Assembly: GCA_035048495.1 (NCBI GenBank)
Contig: CM068544.1
Coordinates: 43,859,893-43,923,892, forward strand
Direction: 5' to 3'
DNA from: Euptelea pleiosperma
Taxonomy: Eukaryota; Streptophyta; Magnoliopsida; Ranunculales; Eupteleaceae
DNA length: 64,000 bases
Shown: positions 46,938-58,035 of the stretch, in pieces
Layout of the letters: each line of letters starts with the position of its first letter
Numbering within the stretch: the stretch's first letter is position 1
Program-made: the position numbers and the translations under genes
The notes under the pieces: model-generated
What the model saw: the letters and a program-made list of their open reading frames with translations, nothing else
Databases searched by the model: none
What the model was told of the DNA's origin: nothing

Positions 46938-48989
46938 GATAAGTAGATCAATAGTTTTCTTGTAGACAATAAATTAGACTGCAGACATAGGAAGGTTCAT
47001 CACGTACGTGTAGAAAGCATATCATCATGCAGACTAGAGCCTTTTATGTTTGAAAGGATGAGATTGATGGCCACTTGGATTTTTCGCTCATCTATCTTTC
47101 AACAACCTATGATACCCAAATGCTTCAACATAACTAGCATACGCATTGACACAATGTGATACCAATACTGGTACCAGGTACTACATGGATACTTCTATAT
47201 TGCAATTAACTCATTTCTTATTGTACTAAATGTTATTCTTGTGGTTTGTGAACAAAAATACATAAAAATTATGTTTTAACAAATCATACTATAAAACTTT
47301 GTAATATTAGAAGTATCGTTAGATTTGGAATGTACGAATACTAAAACAATAATACTTAGCTAAAATAATAAACAAATAACAACTAAAAATTTAAGCATGG
47401 TATCAACTTATTAGACTAGGGTGTAGTGCTAAAATGACCACTGTCTCCATTTGTGCACCAAAAATTAGAGGTGTGGATGTTCACACCATCTCTCCTATGG
47501 AGTGGCTTTTGCATGGAAAAACCATCTTGAATAAATTATCATTGTCAAATAACTTGTCTCGGGGTTTCCTTAATAGGATTCAGGGTGCAGATGAGAAACT
47601 AAATTATGGCTTCGCCATTGATGTGTCTACAATTTAACATGGATGACTTGCTACAATATTGCAAATTGATGTGGAATGTGAGGTTTGGGATGCTAAGACT
47701 TGAGAGATGGATTGCACCTTGTTCCGTATTTCTAGAACATCATCGTTCGCAATACCTTATACCAAGTATTTGGGACAGCAACATAAATCTCTTTCGCCGT
47801 TGCAGTTCTATCTAAAGCTATACACTTTATTAAAAGGCAACTGTTTTCAAATCTTCTCTTACTACATCGATCTATGTCATTTTTTGCCTTTTGCTCACTC
47901 TTTTAAAGCCTTCATCCAGCACCAAAACACTCGCTGAATTTTTTTTTTCTTTTTGGTAAGTCTTCTCGCCTAAAGCATCTCAATTGACATTCCTAATTTT
48001 GAAGCCAAACACTTTGAATGATCTATGCCCGACCAGGCAGCACGAGTATGTTACTCAGAGAGAACATTAAAGATAAATGAATTGGCTGATAAATAACGTT
48101 GCGGCCAACAACCAGAACCTCCATTCCTCTTTTGTAATTCTATTTAATTTTTTCGTCCCTCTCTCTTAGTTGACGAACAAATTTCGCGAGTTATACTTCG
48201 AAGAAAAAAACATCAAATTACACAAAAAGCACAATTACGAGTGCAAAAAAAAAAAATAACAACTCCAAACAACAACTACAAACAACCTTGCCCTAACTGC
48301 TTCCAACCAGACCCAGCACAATACTGATCCAATATCACATTCACGAAATCTTTCAATTAATCACATAAAAAAAACATTTCAATTAACAGAAATTGATTAA
48401 CAACTTGAAAAGAAAATCTCAAGAAATCTTGCAATCCCTAAATCCTGCACCAGCAAACCCTAAAAACGATAAATTGTACAGAATTAGAGAAAACTAAAGG
48501 AAAAAAGACTTACAGGATCAAAAGATGAGGATCCAAAGCACGGATCGCAGTGAATGGCGTCTAGATTGTCTGAGAAAAAGGTTAAAAGAAGAAGAGACGA
48601 GAGAAAAACAACAGAACAAATATTGACTCCACGATGTGTTGGTTTCCTCTTTCTCCAACGCCCTCCGTGTCCGAAACCCGAACTGAAATTTTTGGTTTTA
48701 TTTTCTTATTTTTATTTTAGGGTCTCTATATATGCCCTCAACAAATCTATCCAAAAACCTTTCCTCACCCATATAGTTGAGGAGATGCCTCAACCCCTAC
48801 TATGTTGTGACATGTGGAGGAGAGGTCAAGGGTAACTGGGAGAATTAGTTTGGATTCAAGCAACACTTTTGAAGATGAAACCTACTCTTTAGGTAGCCCT
48901 TGCCCTCCCTTCGACATGTCACTGTCACCAGCTTCACAACATGACAGGGGTTTGAGTCATCTCGAGGCAAACCGAACTGTCTATCTATG

Positions 48990-49264
48990 AGTTCGGCGAC
49001 GGACCACAGTAACAACTAACCGTATGGATGTCTCATGTCTGGCCAATCCCTAAGTGGACCCACACACTGTAGAAATTTGAGCAGTATTTGAGGTACAAAG
49101 ATCCAACGCCTAGAAATCACTAATCAGGCTGATTTTTGGGTTTTAGTGCCACATAGGGATTGGACAAACATCTATACGGTCAGAGTCCTTTAAGAGTGTG
49201 CCACGTGGCTCATATTGTATCCTGTAACCGGAGCCTCTCATTTTAGGGCGGTAACTGGAGCCCG
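48990..49264. mobile_element. Degenerate MITE of the GGGTCGGGCTCC-ended type
   Basis: The right end CATTTTAGGGCGGTAACTGGAGCCCGACC matches the end type of 24578-24974, and the core AATCACTAATCAGGCTGATT is present. The left end is eroded. Confidence 0.55.
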
Positions 49265-49295
49265 ACCCTTTGGTTTTGACCTTTTGGAAAAAGAT

Positions 49296-49679
49296 GGAAC
49301 AAGGTATGCCTGAAACCGTTCATTTGCGGAAGCGGCATTTTTGGTAGTCACGGCTGCCATCTGGGCCCACTGACCGCTTGGATGTTTATCCCACCCCTTG
49401 ATGGATATACATACCAGAAATCACCTTGATTGGTAATCTATAACCATTAGATTTTAACACTTTTAGCACCGTTTAAGGCGTTCTTATAGCCGTTGAATAC
49501 AACCATTTTTTGAGTACTAAAACCAACGGCTAAAAATCATTAAACAAGCTGATTTTTTGTATGAATGTCTATTAAAGGATGGACTAAACATCCATGCGGT
49601 CAGTGGGCCCAGATGGCAGTGGCGACTACCAAAAATGCCGCTTCCGCAAATGAAAAGATCTCAGGTATACCTTGTTACA
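49296..49679. mobile_element. Foldback MITE, about 384 bp, with ACAAGGTATRCCTGA ends
   Basis: GGAACAAGGTATGCCTGA and ATTTGCGGAAGCGGCATTTT at the left are mirrored by AAAATGCCGCTTCCGCAAAT and TCAGGTATACCTTGTTAC at the right. The interior resembles 17781-18062. Confidence 0.7.
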
Positions 49680-50786
49680 TCACGACCCTTATCATTTTTT
49701 GATTTTTCTTCTTTTCGTACCTTTTAAGGATATTGAAGGACGTGTTTCCACTATTTAATGGGACCCATTTTCCATGTCAACCTCCGTGTACCAAGAAAAT
49801 TCTGAGGACCGCCCGAAAAAGTAATAAAGCTTTTAGTTCGGAATCCGGATCATGTACTCACGCATACTATGCACTTAAACTGACTTGAGCATCCAAATGT
49901 TTACTCTGCAGGTCCCCACCAATCTGAGCCAACCTTTGGTACCAACTTTGGGAGCAAAGAAAATATCATTATACACATGATTTGAAGTCTCAGCCGACTC
50001 TGTTCTGTATCGGGCAATCCGGATCTGGATCGACCCCCACGATCTGAACAATACTAGGGTTTTCTCATCAGGATCGTTCTGATCGGGGCGATCCAGACCG
50101 AGATCCGATTCCGAGACCGACCCAAGATTTTGAACCATAAGTATACATGATATTGAAGTGTGTAGGGAGATCTGTGCATCACAACGGATTTTTATCCCTA
50201 CAAAACACAGCTTTGGGCAGACTTCCCTTTATTATGGTAATGCTAGGAGAAGAAATATTTGATAGTGAAGGTTCTTTCAAAAGTTTGATACATCCATCCC
50301 CTAATTCCAGCAAGCACACTCTTTCAGGCCACTGACCCCATGAATATCTGCCCCTCTCTTTTGGTGGACCTACACATCAATGAATATCTGGCCCTCTCCT
50401 GTGGTGACCTATACATAACAAATCAGCCTGATCAGGTGTTTATAGCCATTGGATTTGAGTAATTTTCATATTGGGCTTTTAATCCATTCATTGGCCCATT
50501 AATAAAACCCATATAAAAAAAAACACTTAAATACACAGGCTAGAAATAAGTGATCAGGTTGATCATTTGCGTATTGGCCCGTCAAGGATTGGGCCAAACA
50601 TTCAAGGTGACAGTGGGCCAAAAGAGTGCTACTGTATCATTTTAGAGGAAGGATGTACTAAACTTTTGAAACGGACGTGTCAAAGATCGGCACCAGTCTA
50701 AGCATAAACCGCGTTGCCTACGAAAAAACAGACGATTGGGATTGGGGGACTCGCAAAAGTGAACCAATAAGTTCAAATGTTCTCGG

Positions 50787-51189
50787 AAAAATCTATGATA
50801 CAGATTTCTGTATCAAAATTTTGATGCAGAAGCCCCTTAATTTGCCACGTAGTAGACTATTTAGGGCCCACTGGTCCCATGAATGTTTGGTCTACACTAT
50901 GATGAACCTACACACCAAAAATCAGCGTGATTTCTAGCCATAGGATTTGAGTACTGTTTCATCATGGGCTTAGATCCAACTCATAGGCATGGTTCATAAA
51001 GCCCATGATGAAAAAGTACTCAAATCCTATGGCTAGAAATCACCAATCACGCTGATTTTTGGTGTGTAGGTTCATCATAGTGTAGACCAAACATTCAGGG
51101 GGCAATTGGGTCCAAACGAGCTACTACATTGCAATTTGAGGGACTTCTGCATCCAAATTTTGATACATAAGTCTGCATCAAAGAACAGC
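50787..51189. mobile_element. Foldback element, 403 bp, with long well-preserved arms
   Basis: GATTTCTAGCCATAGGATTT and CACACCAAAAATCAGCGTGA on the left pair with AAATCCTATGGCTAGAAATC and the inverse on the right. The outer ends CAAAATTTTGATGCAGAAG and CTTCTGCATCCAAATTTTG are also inverted. AATGTTCTCGG flanks both sides (50776-50786 and 51190-51200). It is non-coding. Confidence 0.7.
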
Positions 51190-52009
51190 AATGTTCTCGG
51201 GTGCTTTGGCAAATTTGCAGAGTTGGCATTCACTTTTGCCAAAGCAAATTACTACCATTGGATTCTCGAAATGGACGCCCAAGAACAGTAGTGAACTTAT
51301 TGGTTCACTTTTGTGAGTGCATGGAGCATGATCCAAAAAGTACATATATTATATCTCTTTTTGGTGGACATTTTCGTATATTAACACGAGGCTTTAAAAG
51401 GCCATCATTTCATCTCCTCTATTCTCTTTTGAAGCCGTGAAGATTCGATGCTTGTATCTTCTTTCTTTTTTCTTTTCTTTTTTTGATAGGTAAGCCTGTG
51501 TTTTTTTTAAAGAGATCAGTATCTCGGTTGAGGCAGGTTTTGAACCCAGGTCTATAGTATCATCACCCACAAACTTTACCAGCAAGCTGACACCTTCTCT
51601 TCATCATAAACCTTTTTTTTCTTTATTCGTTTCTTTCTTTTTTCTTCTTTAATAAAGATCCGAACGCCAAACAAGAAACGGATCTTCTGTTTGCACATAA
51701 AAGTCGAAACAATCAACGCATGCTCTCGTTGCATCAAAATGAGAAAAATTTAGATACAGAGGACTCTCGTGGCCCAACAGAGCTCATTTTTTTTGGGCCA
51801 CTAACGGCATGAATGTTTAGCCGACCCATTTGGTGGATTTACACACCAAAATCAGCTTGATTGATGCTTTCTATCTGTGGTATTTTGTACTCAAAAAACA
51901 TGAAATCGAACGGGTAGAATCAATCCTAAAAGAGTACTAAAATCTATGACTACTACATATAATTAATCAGGTTTTTATTTTTTATTTTGTAATCAACCTC
52001 ACAATATAT

Positions 52010-52450
52010 TAACCATCAGAAAGGAACACAACCACAAAAAGTCACCTCTGAGAACTAAATTGAGACAATGTAAGGGAGAGCCAGACCAGAAATGAGAAGA
52101 GTAGCATGGTTTTGCCGTAACGGCTAAAAGGTTTGTAACTGCATTACACTCCCCATGGGAAAAACAGAAGGAGATGAAAGAAAAGGAACCAGCTAAGTGA
52201 AGTATATCCGAACAGGTGGCCGAAGAACGTCACCCCAAAAGAGAAGATTTTTGAAGAAGATGGTTGACATGCCCTTGGGCAGCTGACTCCACTATAAGTC
52301 TGTTCGTGTCCTGTTTTGAAGCCGCCTCAAGTCCCCTTCTCATAGCAAGAATCTCAGCTCGGTCAGTGAACCAGTTACAAAACTGGCTTTGGTTGATCTC
52401 AACACGTCTATCATTTTGCGAAAAAAAAAAAAAACATTCAATTTCTGGTG
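52010..52450 (-). pseudogene. RNase H-like (RVT_3) domain relic
   Basis: The minus-strand reading gives NWFTDRAEILAMRRGLEAAS, then NRLIVESAAQGHVNHLLQ (52260-52400), then in another frame GECNAVTNLLAVTA and WLCSF. The order matches a plant RNase H domain: AEllAlr, then rliVEsD with Asp lost, then reNavADsLA. Stops and frameshifts show it is dead, probably the tail of a non-LTR element. Confidence 0.6.
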
Positions 52451-52553
52451 ACCAGACCAATTAGTCTAAGTTATTCAATAGAATGTCTCCCGTTGGGGTA
52501 TGAAAACATTGCAATCAGGTTACTTTTTGGTATGTATTACCATTACGGGGTAA

Positions 52554-53229
52554 GGCTGCAACTTGAGCGGGCTCAACCCGAGCCCGACAGGTTGAACCCA
52601 ACATTAGAGTTGGGTTTGGTTAGCCCTTTCAAAATTTGTGTTGGGCTCAGGTCAGATTTTTAGTAACCTGATCAAATTGGGTTGGACTAGGGTTGAGGCT
52701 CAGTCCAACCTGTGCCCGACAAACAAACTACATATATGTATTATTAGTATACCAACAACATCCACATTACATTTTGACAAATCTAGTAACCTATGGATGT
52801 TTGTACTTAACAAACTACAACCCTTGTGTGAGATTACAAAATGTCCTTAAAACTACATTTTGGCATTTTATGTGATCGGCTGAGATTGAAAATATCGTTT
52901 TTTATTTTAGGATTATTTTTTGTTATTTTTTTAGTAACTTTTATCATGCATCATGAGTTAAATGAATTTTTCTATTATCATGAAAATATTATTTTTTTTT
53001 TATGAAATGTGGAAATGAAGTTATTGTATTGACCAGAAATTATTTTAATCTGAAAAAAAATTTAGCAATCTTTCCACCAAATAAAAAAAATAAGAAATTG
53101 GTCAACCTGACCAACCCTATAGCGTTGGAAAATCTAGACCCAAACTTGGGTTTGGTTGGCATTAGGTTACATATCCTTTAAGGTTGGGTTGGGCTAGGGT
53201 TGACCTCCAACCCGCCCAAGTTGCAGTGC
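52554..53229. mobile_element. Possible foldback element with CTGCAACTTGRGCGGG ends
   Basis: GGCTGCAACTTGAGCGGG at the left pairs with CCCGCCCAAGTTGCAGTGC at the right. GGGTTGGACTAGGGTTGA near 52680 resembles GGGTTGGGCTAGGGTTGA near 53185, and the two are in the same direction. No target duplication was found. Confidence 0.5.
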
Positions 53230-53582
53230 AATTATACAGTAAGCTAAACATCCATGCAGTTAGTGAGCCCCAAAAAATGCTCTATGTAGAAAAACAAGTT
53301 CATGTCTCTGTGGGGCCTACATGGAGACGAGTTAAGGGTTGATTTTTTGTAATGTTGATCTCATCATCATGAAGATCATCCTCACAAAAACTCAACCCAT
53401 TATGAAACTTCGGATTAGAAGTATAGAAGTTTTACTCCCCCTCGTCGATTACAATTCAGATTGACAGACTGGTTGCCTTGGACACACGGACACACATACT
53501 AATTATTGAGGAGACTTTGCTGATATGCGTAGAACTTTGCTGACTCAGAGGATGCTGACCTTATGGATGTTTAGCTAATCCC

Positions 53583-53992
53583 GAGTAAACTTTTGTCACA
53601 GCGTTGTGACAGATGCTTTTGTCCCAACGCACAATTCGAGCTACGTGGCACACTCTTAGTGGACACTGACCGTGTGGATGTTTGGCCAGTCCCTCGGTAG
53701 ATCTCTAAACAAAAAAATTAGCCTGGTTAGTGATTTCTAAGCGATTTGATTGAAGTTATTTTCGTGGGTTGATTTTAACAGTAGGACTTTGACCATTATT
53801 GAGCGTTATTTGGGTGCAAAGATCCAAAGGTTGTAAATCACTAATCGGGCTGATTTTTGGTTTGTAGGTCCACCGAGGGACTGGCCAAACATCCAAACGG
53901 TCAGCGTCCACTAAGTATGTGCCACATGGCTCGTATTTTGCGTTGTGACAGTCACAGGAGCTTCCATCACAATGCTGTGACAAGTTTTACTC
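53583..53992. mobile_element. MULE-type MITE, 410 bp
   Basis: Ends are GAGTAAACTTTTGTCACAGC and GCTGTGACAAGTTTTACTC. Flanks AGCTAATCCC and AGTTAATCCC match at 9 of 10. The core ATTAGCCTGGTTAGTGATTT and its inverse are present. Confidence 0.82.
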
Positions 53993-54041
53993 AGTTAATC
54001 CCTAGCTGGACAAATTTTTTTTGAAGCTGACAGGCTTTCTA

Positions 54042-54176
54042 AAGTGGAGATCATGGGTGCATGATCGCATGCCACATATAACAATGGGTACTTTTTAAAA
54101 GGTTTTTTTTTTAAAACCGAAGTCTAAACCATGGGTACATGTGGCGTGCGATCATTGAACACATGATCCCTGATTC
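54042..54176. mobile_element. Foldback MITE, relative of 6867-6983
   Basis: GATCATGGGTGCATGATCGC and GCCACATATAACAATGGGTA are mirrored by ACCATGGGTACATGTGGCGT and CACATGATCCCTGATTC. The direct neighbours at about 54195-54490 and 54530-54790 are eroded copies of the common MITE core. Confidence 0.6.
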
Positions 54177-55191
54177 AAAAACCCCGTGCTTAAAATTTTC
54201 TTGTAAGTGGACCTACAGACCCAAAAAGCAGTCTCATTAGTGATTTCAATCCTTTGTATCCCAAATAATGGTCAATAATTCTTAAATTCCCTGGTTGAAA
54301 ATCAACTCATGAAAACGATTCCAATCCAACGCTTAGAAATCACTAATCAGACTAATTTTTGGTCTCTATATCCATCTAAGGTTGGGCCAAACATGGTCAG
54401 ATATCTCTAAGAATATGACAGTTGGCTCATACTGTAGTCGGAAAGTAACTTTGTTTGCTGACCGGTGGCAGTCGGCGAAGTTCTACTCCTGTACCTTGGG
54501 AGTCCTTTGATCACGGGCACTCCCTACCGTATGAATCATGTGGCACACTAACATCCCCACACTTAGGTGGACCTATCAACGAAAAACAGCAGCCAAATTA
54601 TTGATCTCTAATCGTTGAACACAATGGCTGAAAACAATCCTTAAATGGACTAGAATCCAATGGCTAGAAATCGCCAATGGAGCTGATTTTTAATCTATAG
54701 ATTACCCTAGGGATGGGACAAACATCCATTCAGTCAGTGATCTCTAAAAGTGTCAACGTGGTTCATGCATAGGTCCGTCGTCAAAGACGTCTATGAGGAA
54801 ATGTCCAACATTAGCCCCCATTACTTTTCTTTTCTTTTTTTCTTAACGACATTCTACACATCTACACCGTCGATCATAAGATCTTCTAGGCTCTTTTTTT
54901 TTTCCAATATAATCCCTTGCTAACTAGTTTAATTATTTATAATGCCTTTATTTTTATATTTCGTCTTTTCTTCTATATTTCCAAAACAAACCGTTAATGA
55001 CAACTTTATAATTTTGATTTTTACATTTCATTCTCATAATTTATAGATTTACCCCTCCAAAATATATTTCCAAAAGCCACTACAATCACTTACAACGTGC
55101 TACTAGTCAAAACATGGCAAGAACCAGAAATCTCCTGAACTTTCTTCCGACTCTCCATCATTAATTAAGACCGTCGATCATAAGCCACCAC

Positions 55192-55369
55192 GTATAAAAC
55201 TTCTGTCACAAGCGGATTGCAAATCACACAATCACAGCCAATGAGTTCTCGGCACGTACACCTAAAAGCAAAAGCACATGGTACGTTGCAAAAGCACTTG
55301 TGTACGTGCCGACAACTCATTGGCTTGTGATTGTGTAATTTTCAATTTCTTGTGATAGAAGTTTTACTC
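55192..55369. mobile_element. MULE-type MITE, 178 bp, eroded left end
   Basis: It has the same interior as 6135-6314 and 24100-24279 (AATCACACAATCACAGCCAA and inverse). The right end is GATAGAAGTTTTACTC; the left reads GTATAAAACTTCTGTCACAA. No target duplication survives. It lies 100 bp beyond the PCS1 stop codon. Confidence 0.8.
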
Positions 55370-55469
55370 CTACCCAAGAGGTGGATCATGCATTAGCCTC
55401 CGTCGATGAAAGCGCAGAGAGCAGAGAGAGACGGGACCATTGTAATATAATAGCCTCGGGGCTATCACT

Positions 55470-56801
55470 TCATTTGTTGTGAAAGGTCATGCCCAATCTC
55501 TGACCAGCTAGATCACACCGGAGCGATGCGAATCCCACCCTTGATTTCACAAGATCGAATTCCACCCAAAGGTTTTGCTGATGGTGATGCCCAATAACGT
55601 ACGCCTCTGTCCCTAACAGATCCGAATTCCCAAACGTGAAACAGTACACCGCGTCAGTTCCTCTCACCTCACCCGCCGCCCGATACAACAACCGATCACC
55701 CGGTACTACCATCTCGGCGCCCCGAAATATCAAACTCACCGTCGGTAAGGGTGGAAGACTCGGTCGAGTCAACGGAACCCGGTAACACAGATCCATTGCT
55801 CCTTGAAAAACGAAGTTCGGATCTTCCAAAACCCTCAAAACCCCTTTCGTCTGCTCCAAGAACTCCTTCCTCAACGCGCTGTAGACTGGGCCAAGTAAGA
55901 AAGTGAACTGAGTCCCCGAGTCGACCATCGTCTGACCCGCTCCGGTGTGGTCGGGCATGAACACCGATTTGGGTAGTGGGAGTAGCTTATGCGAAACCTT
56001 AATCCCTTCAAGTTGTACCGTGTAGGCCACCCGATCGAAGTAAGGTAATGGGGTTGATATTCGAATCAATGGGGTGTAGTTTAATGGCCTGAGCCACGAG
56101 AAACTCGCTTCTCCGAGCAGTAAAACACCAGAAGAATCACGATCCGAGATGCAGTAAGAGAATTTCGAGAAACCCATTTGAGAAACGAAGGAGAGAGAGC
56201 CTCGATTCATACCCATTAACCCAGTATTCTTCGAGTCTTCTTCAGAGGTACTGCTGAAGCTAGAGTCCATGCAGCCAAAGATGGTACGGGGTACGGCGGA
56301 GCTTCCGATATAGAAGGTATCGTATGCAAGGTTCCCTTCACTGGATGACGCGTCCGCGTAGGCGAGCGTGGCGTGGCAGAGCTTCTTGGAGTCGCACGAA
56401 GTGGGTATCGGGAAGTCTCGGGTTCGAGTCTTGCAAATCGACGAAGAACAGGGTATTGGTGCGTACGAAGAGGAACGTAGAGGGTCAAATGTGGTTTTCA
56501 GATTTGGGGCTTTTTTACAGTGTAGCCATGAAAGTTCGCTTCCTGTGTCGATTACCATCAAAACGTTTTGTGGGGGCGTCCCTACCTTGAGAGAGACTGT
56601 TAAGCTGACATTATGGTGGAAGGAGAGCTTGTTGGGGGCTTTTGGGAGGGACCTAGATGGGATTACTTGGGTTTTGAGGGGTAAAATAACTGTTTCAGTC
56701 GAACAAAATGAAAGATTGAATTGAGAGAAGAAAAATATGACAAAAGAAGAAATCATGAACATGCGATTTGGGGAAACATTGCAGAGATGTAACACTTTCA
56801 T
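55470..56801 (-). CDS. PCS1: Aspartic protease PCS1-like (pepsin family A1), intronless
   Basis: A single 443-aa reading frame. A hydrophobic signal lies near residues 15-34 (FMISSFVIFFFSQFNLSFCS). The two catalytic motifs are DTGS at 85-88 and DSGT at 294-297. It has the Cys-rich plant-specific insert, the NTGLMGMNRGSLSFVSQ segment, and GHHHQQNLWVEFDL near the end. These match Arabidopsis PCS1 (PROMOTION OF CELL SURVIVAL 1), an atypical aspartic protease retained in the secretory pathway and needed for embryo and gametophyte survival. Its length suits the family. The first Met was taken as start; Met14 or Met16 would give a shorter, more ordinary signal peptide. MITEs flank both sides at close range. 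No damage was seen. Confidence 0.94.
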   Translation of the reverse strand: MKVLHLCNVSPNRMFMISSFVIFFFSQFNLSFCSTETVILPLKTQVIPSRSLPKAPNKLSFHHNVSLTVSLKVGTPPQNVLMVIDTGSELSWLHCKKAPNLKTTFDPLRSSSYAPIPCSSSICKTRTRDFPIPTSCDSKKLCHATLAYADASSSEGNLAYDTFYIGSSAVPRTIFGCMDSSFSSTSEEDSKNTGLMGMNRGSLSFVSQMGFSKFSYCISDRDSSGVLLLGEASFSWLRPLNYTPLIRISTPLPYFDRVAYTVQLEGIKVSHKLLPLPKSVFMPDHTGAGQTMVDSGTQFTFLLGPVYSALRKEFLEQTKGVLRVLEDPNFVFQGAMDLCYRVPLTRPSLPPLPTVSLIFRGAEMVVPGDRLLYRAAGEVRGTDAVYCFTFGNSDLLGTEAYVIGHHHQQNLWVEFDLVKSRVGFASLRCDLAGQRLGMTFHNK

Positions 56802-57168
56802 GGCGTGAAACGAACAGATTGGTGCACGTTAGCAAGTTGCAGGTGAAGAAGCAGACTAAGTTACGCAGTGTGCGCTGTGAAATGAAATCTGCCGTTTTAG
56901 TTCTTAAATATCCAAAGTCTGAAGCTGAACTGAAAAAGTGTTGATTGAAGGAAAGTTCCAAAACTTAAATTAAACGTTAACTGCCCTCGTGAGGTAATAA
57001 GAAAGTTTTTTAAGTACCTAACTTGTTTCCGAACTGACCGACATACCCCTCTGGAATCTGCTCTTCAAACACCACAACAGGGGGCAAAAAGTGGAAACAC
57101 AGTACTAAAGGTTGATGGAAGTTCGGGAAAAGCCCATTGCTTTACAGAATATTTAAAAACGTAACCAC

Positions 57169-57573
57169 GAGTAAAACTTGTGTCACAAGATGTTGCGACT
57201 GAACACGGTCACAGCACTCAATATGAGCCACGTAGTATACTATTAGAGGACGATGACTGTATAGATGTTTGGGCAGTCCCTCGGTGGACCGGTACACAAA
57301 AAATCTGCTTCATTAGTGATTTCTAACTGATTCTATTGAAGTTATTTTCACGGGTTGATTTTAACGGTAGGAATTTGAGCATTATTGAGCGTCTTTTGGG
57401 TGCAAAAATCCAAAGGTTTTAAATCACTAATCAGGCTGATTTTTGGTTTGTAGATCCACCGAGGGACTGGTCAAACATCCATACGGTCAAAGACCTCTGA
57501 TCGTATGCCACGTGTCTCGTATTGAGTGCTGTGACCGTATTCCGTCACAACATCTTGTGACACAAGTTTTACT
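57169..57573. mobile_element. MULE-type MITE, 405 bp, with exact 9-bp target duplication
   Basis: Ends are GAGTAAAACTTGTGTCACAA and TTGTGACACAAGTTTTACTC. CGTAACCAC flanks both sides (57160-57168 and 57574-57582). It lies about 370 bp upstream of the PCS1 start codon. Confidence 0.93.
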
Positions 57574-57762
57574 CCGTAACCACCATTGCATGGAGATTAA
57601 ATAATAATAAAATAAATTTGGACTTTTCGACGAGCACAGAGATTCGAGACAGGCGTCAGGCCCCAACAGAAAAAGAAATCAATTAAAACGAGACGTCTTT
57701 TTTTGTTTGATCGAGAAATGATCGGGTGTCAAGAACTACGACGTTCATGTAGTTCACATTAA

Positions 57763-58035
57763 GATATTGATTTCGGTTTTAACGGCCGTTATAACGGTAA
57801 CGCCTCAAGCCCGTTACGTTAAGAATCGTTTTGACGCTTAGAAAATAATGGCCGTTATTTTCTGAAAAATTTTCTTGAAAAAATGGCCATTATTTCCGTT
57901 ACATTTCCATTTTTAGTTTTTTAAAATTTGAATTTCAGCGCCATTATTCCCTTTAAAATCCATTAAATTTCATTTTTTTTTTTTCCATTTTGCCCATCCT
58001 TACAATTTGTTTTAACGGGCATTTTAAAGTGGTAG
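57763..58035. repeat. AACGG/CCGTT-rich element copy
   Basis: It contains GGTTTTAACGGCCGTTATAA, AACGCCTCAAGCCCGTTACG and AATAATGGCCGTTATTTTCT. It is the same family as 22490-22870, and a short fragment also lies at 59095-59165. The sequence between (58036-59090) has no gene; CCCCACTTATACCCCTCTTA near 58277 and 58446 is a local direct repeat. Confidence 0.6.

Larger units (their letters stand above)
44603..48513 (-). other. Probable 5'-UTR intron of SDIR1
   Basis: A donor-like CCT GTAAGTC at 48514/48513 follows a likely transcribed leader (about 48680-48514, pyrimidine-rich). Candidate acceptors are TTTTACAG (44679) and TTCTTACAG (44603), both shortly before the start codon. The intron would be 3.8-3.9 kb and contain the LTR element at 45073-46937. 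46950-48500 shows no recognisable gene. All of this is inferred from splice signals only. Confidence 0.5.

Noticed and set aside
47434..47937. Several overlapping 67-76 codon frames
   Set aside because: No recognisable protein sequence. They lie in the probable SDIR1 leader intron; possibly old transposon sequence, but I cannot support a call.
56324..56724. Two plus-strand open frames of 88 and 118 codons
   Set aside because: They lie entirely antisense to the PCS1 coding sequence and show no domain.
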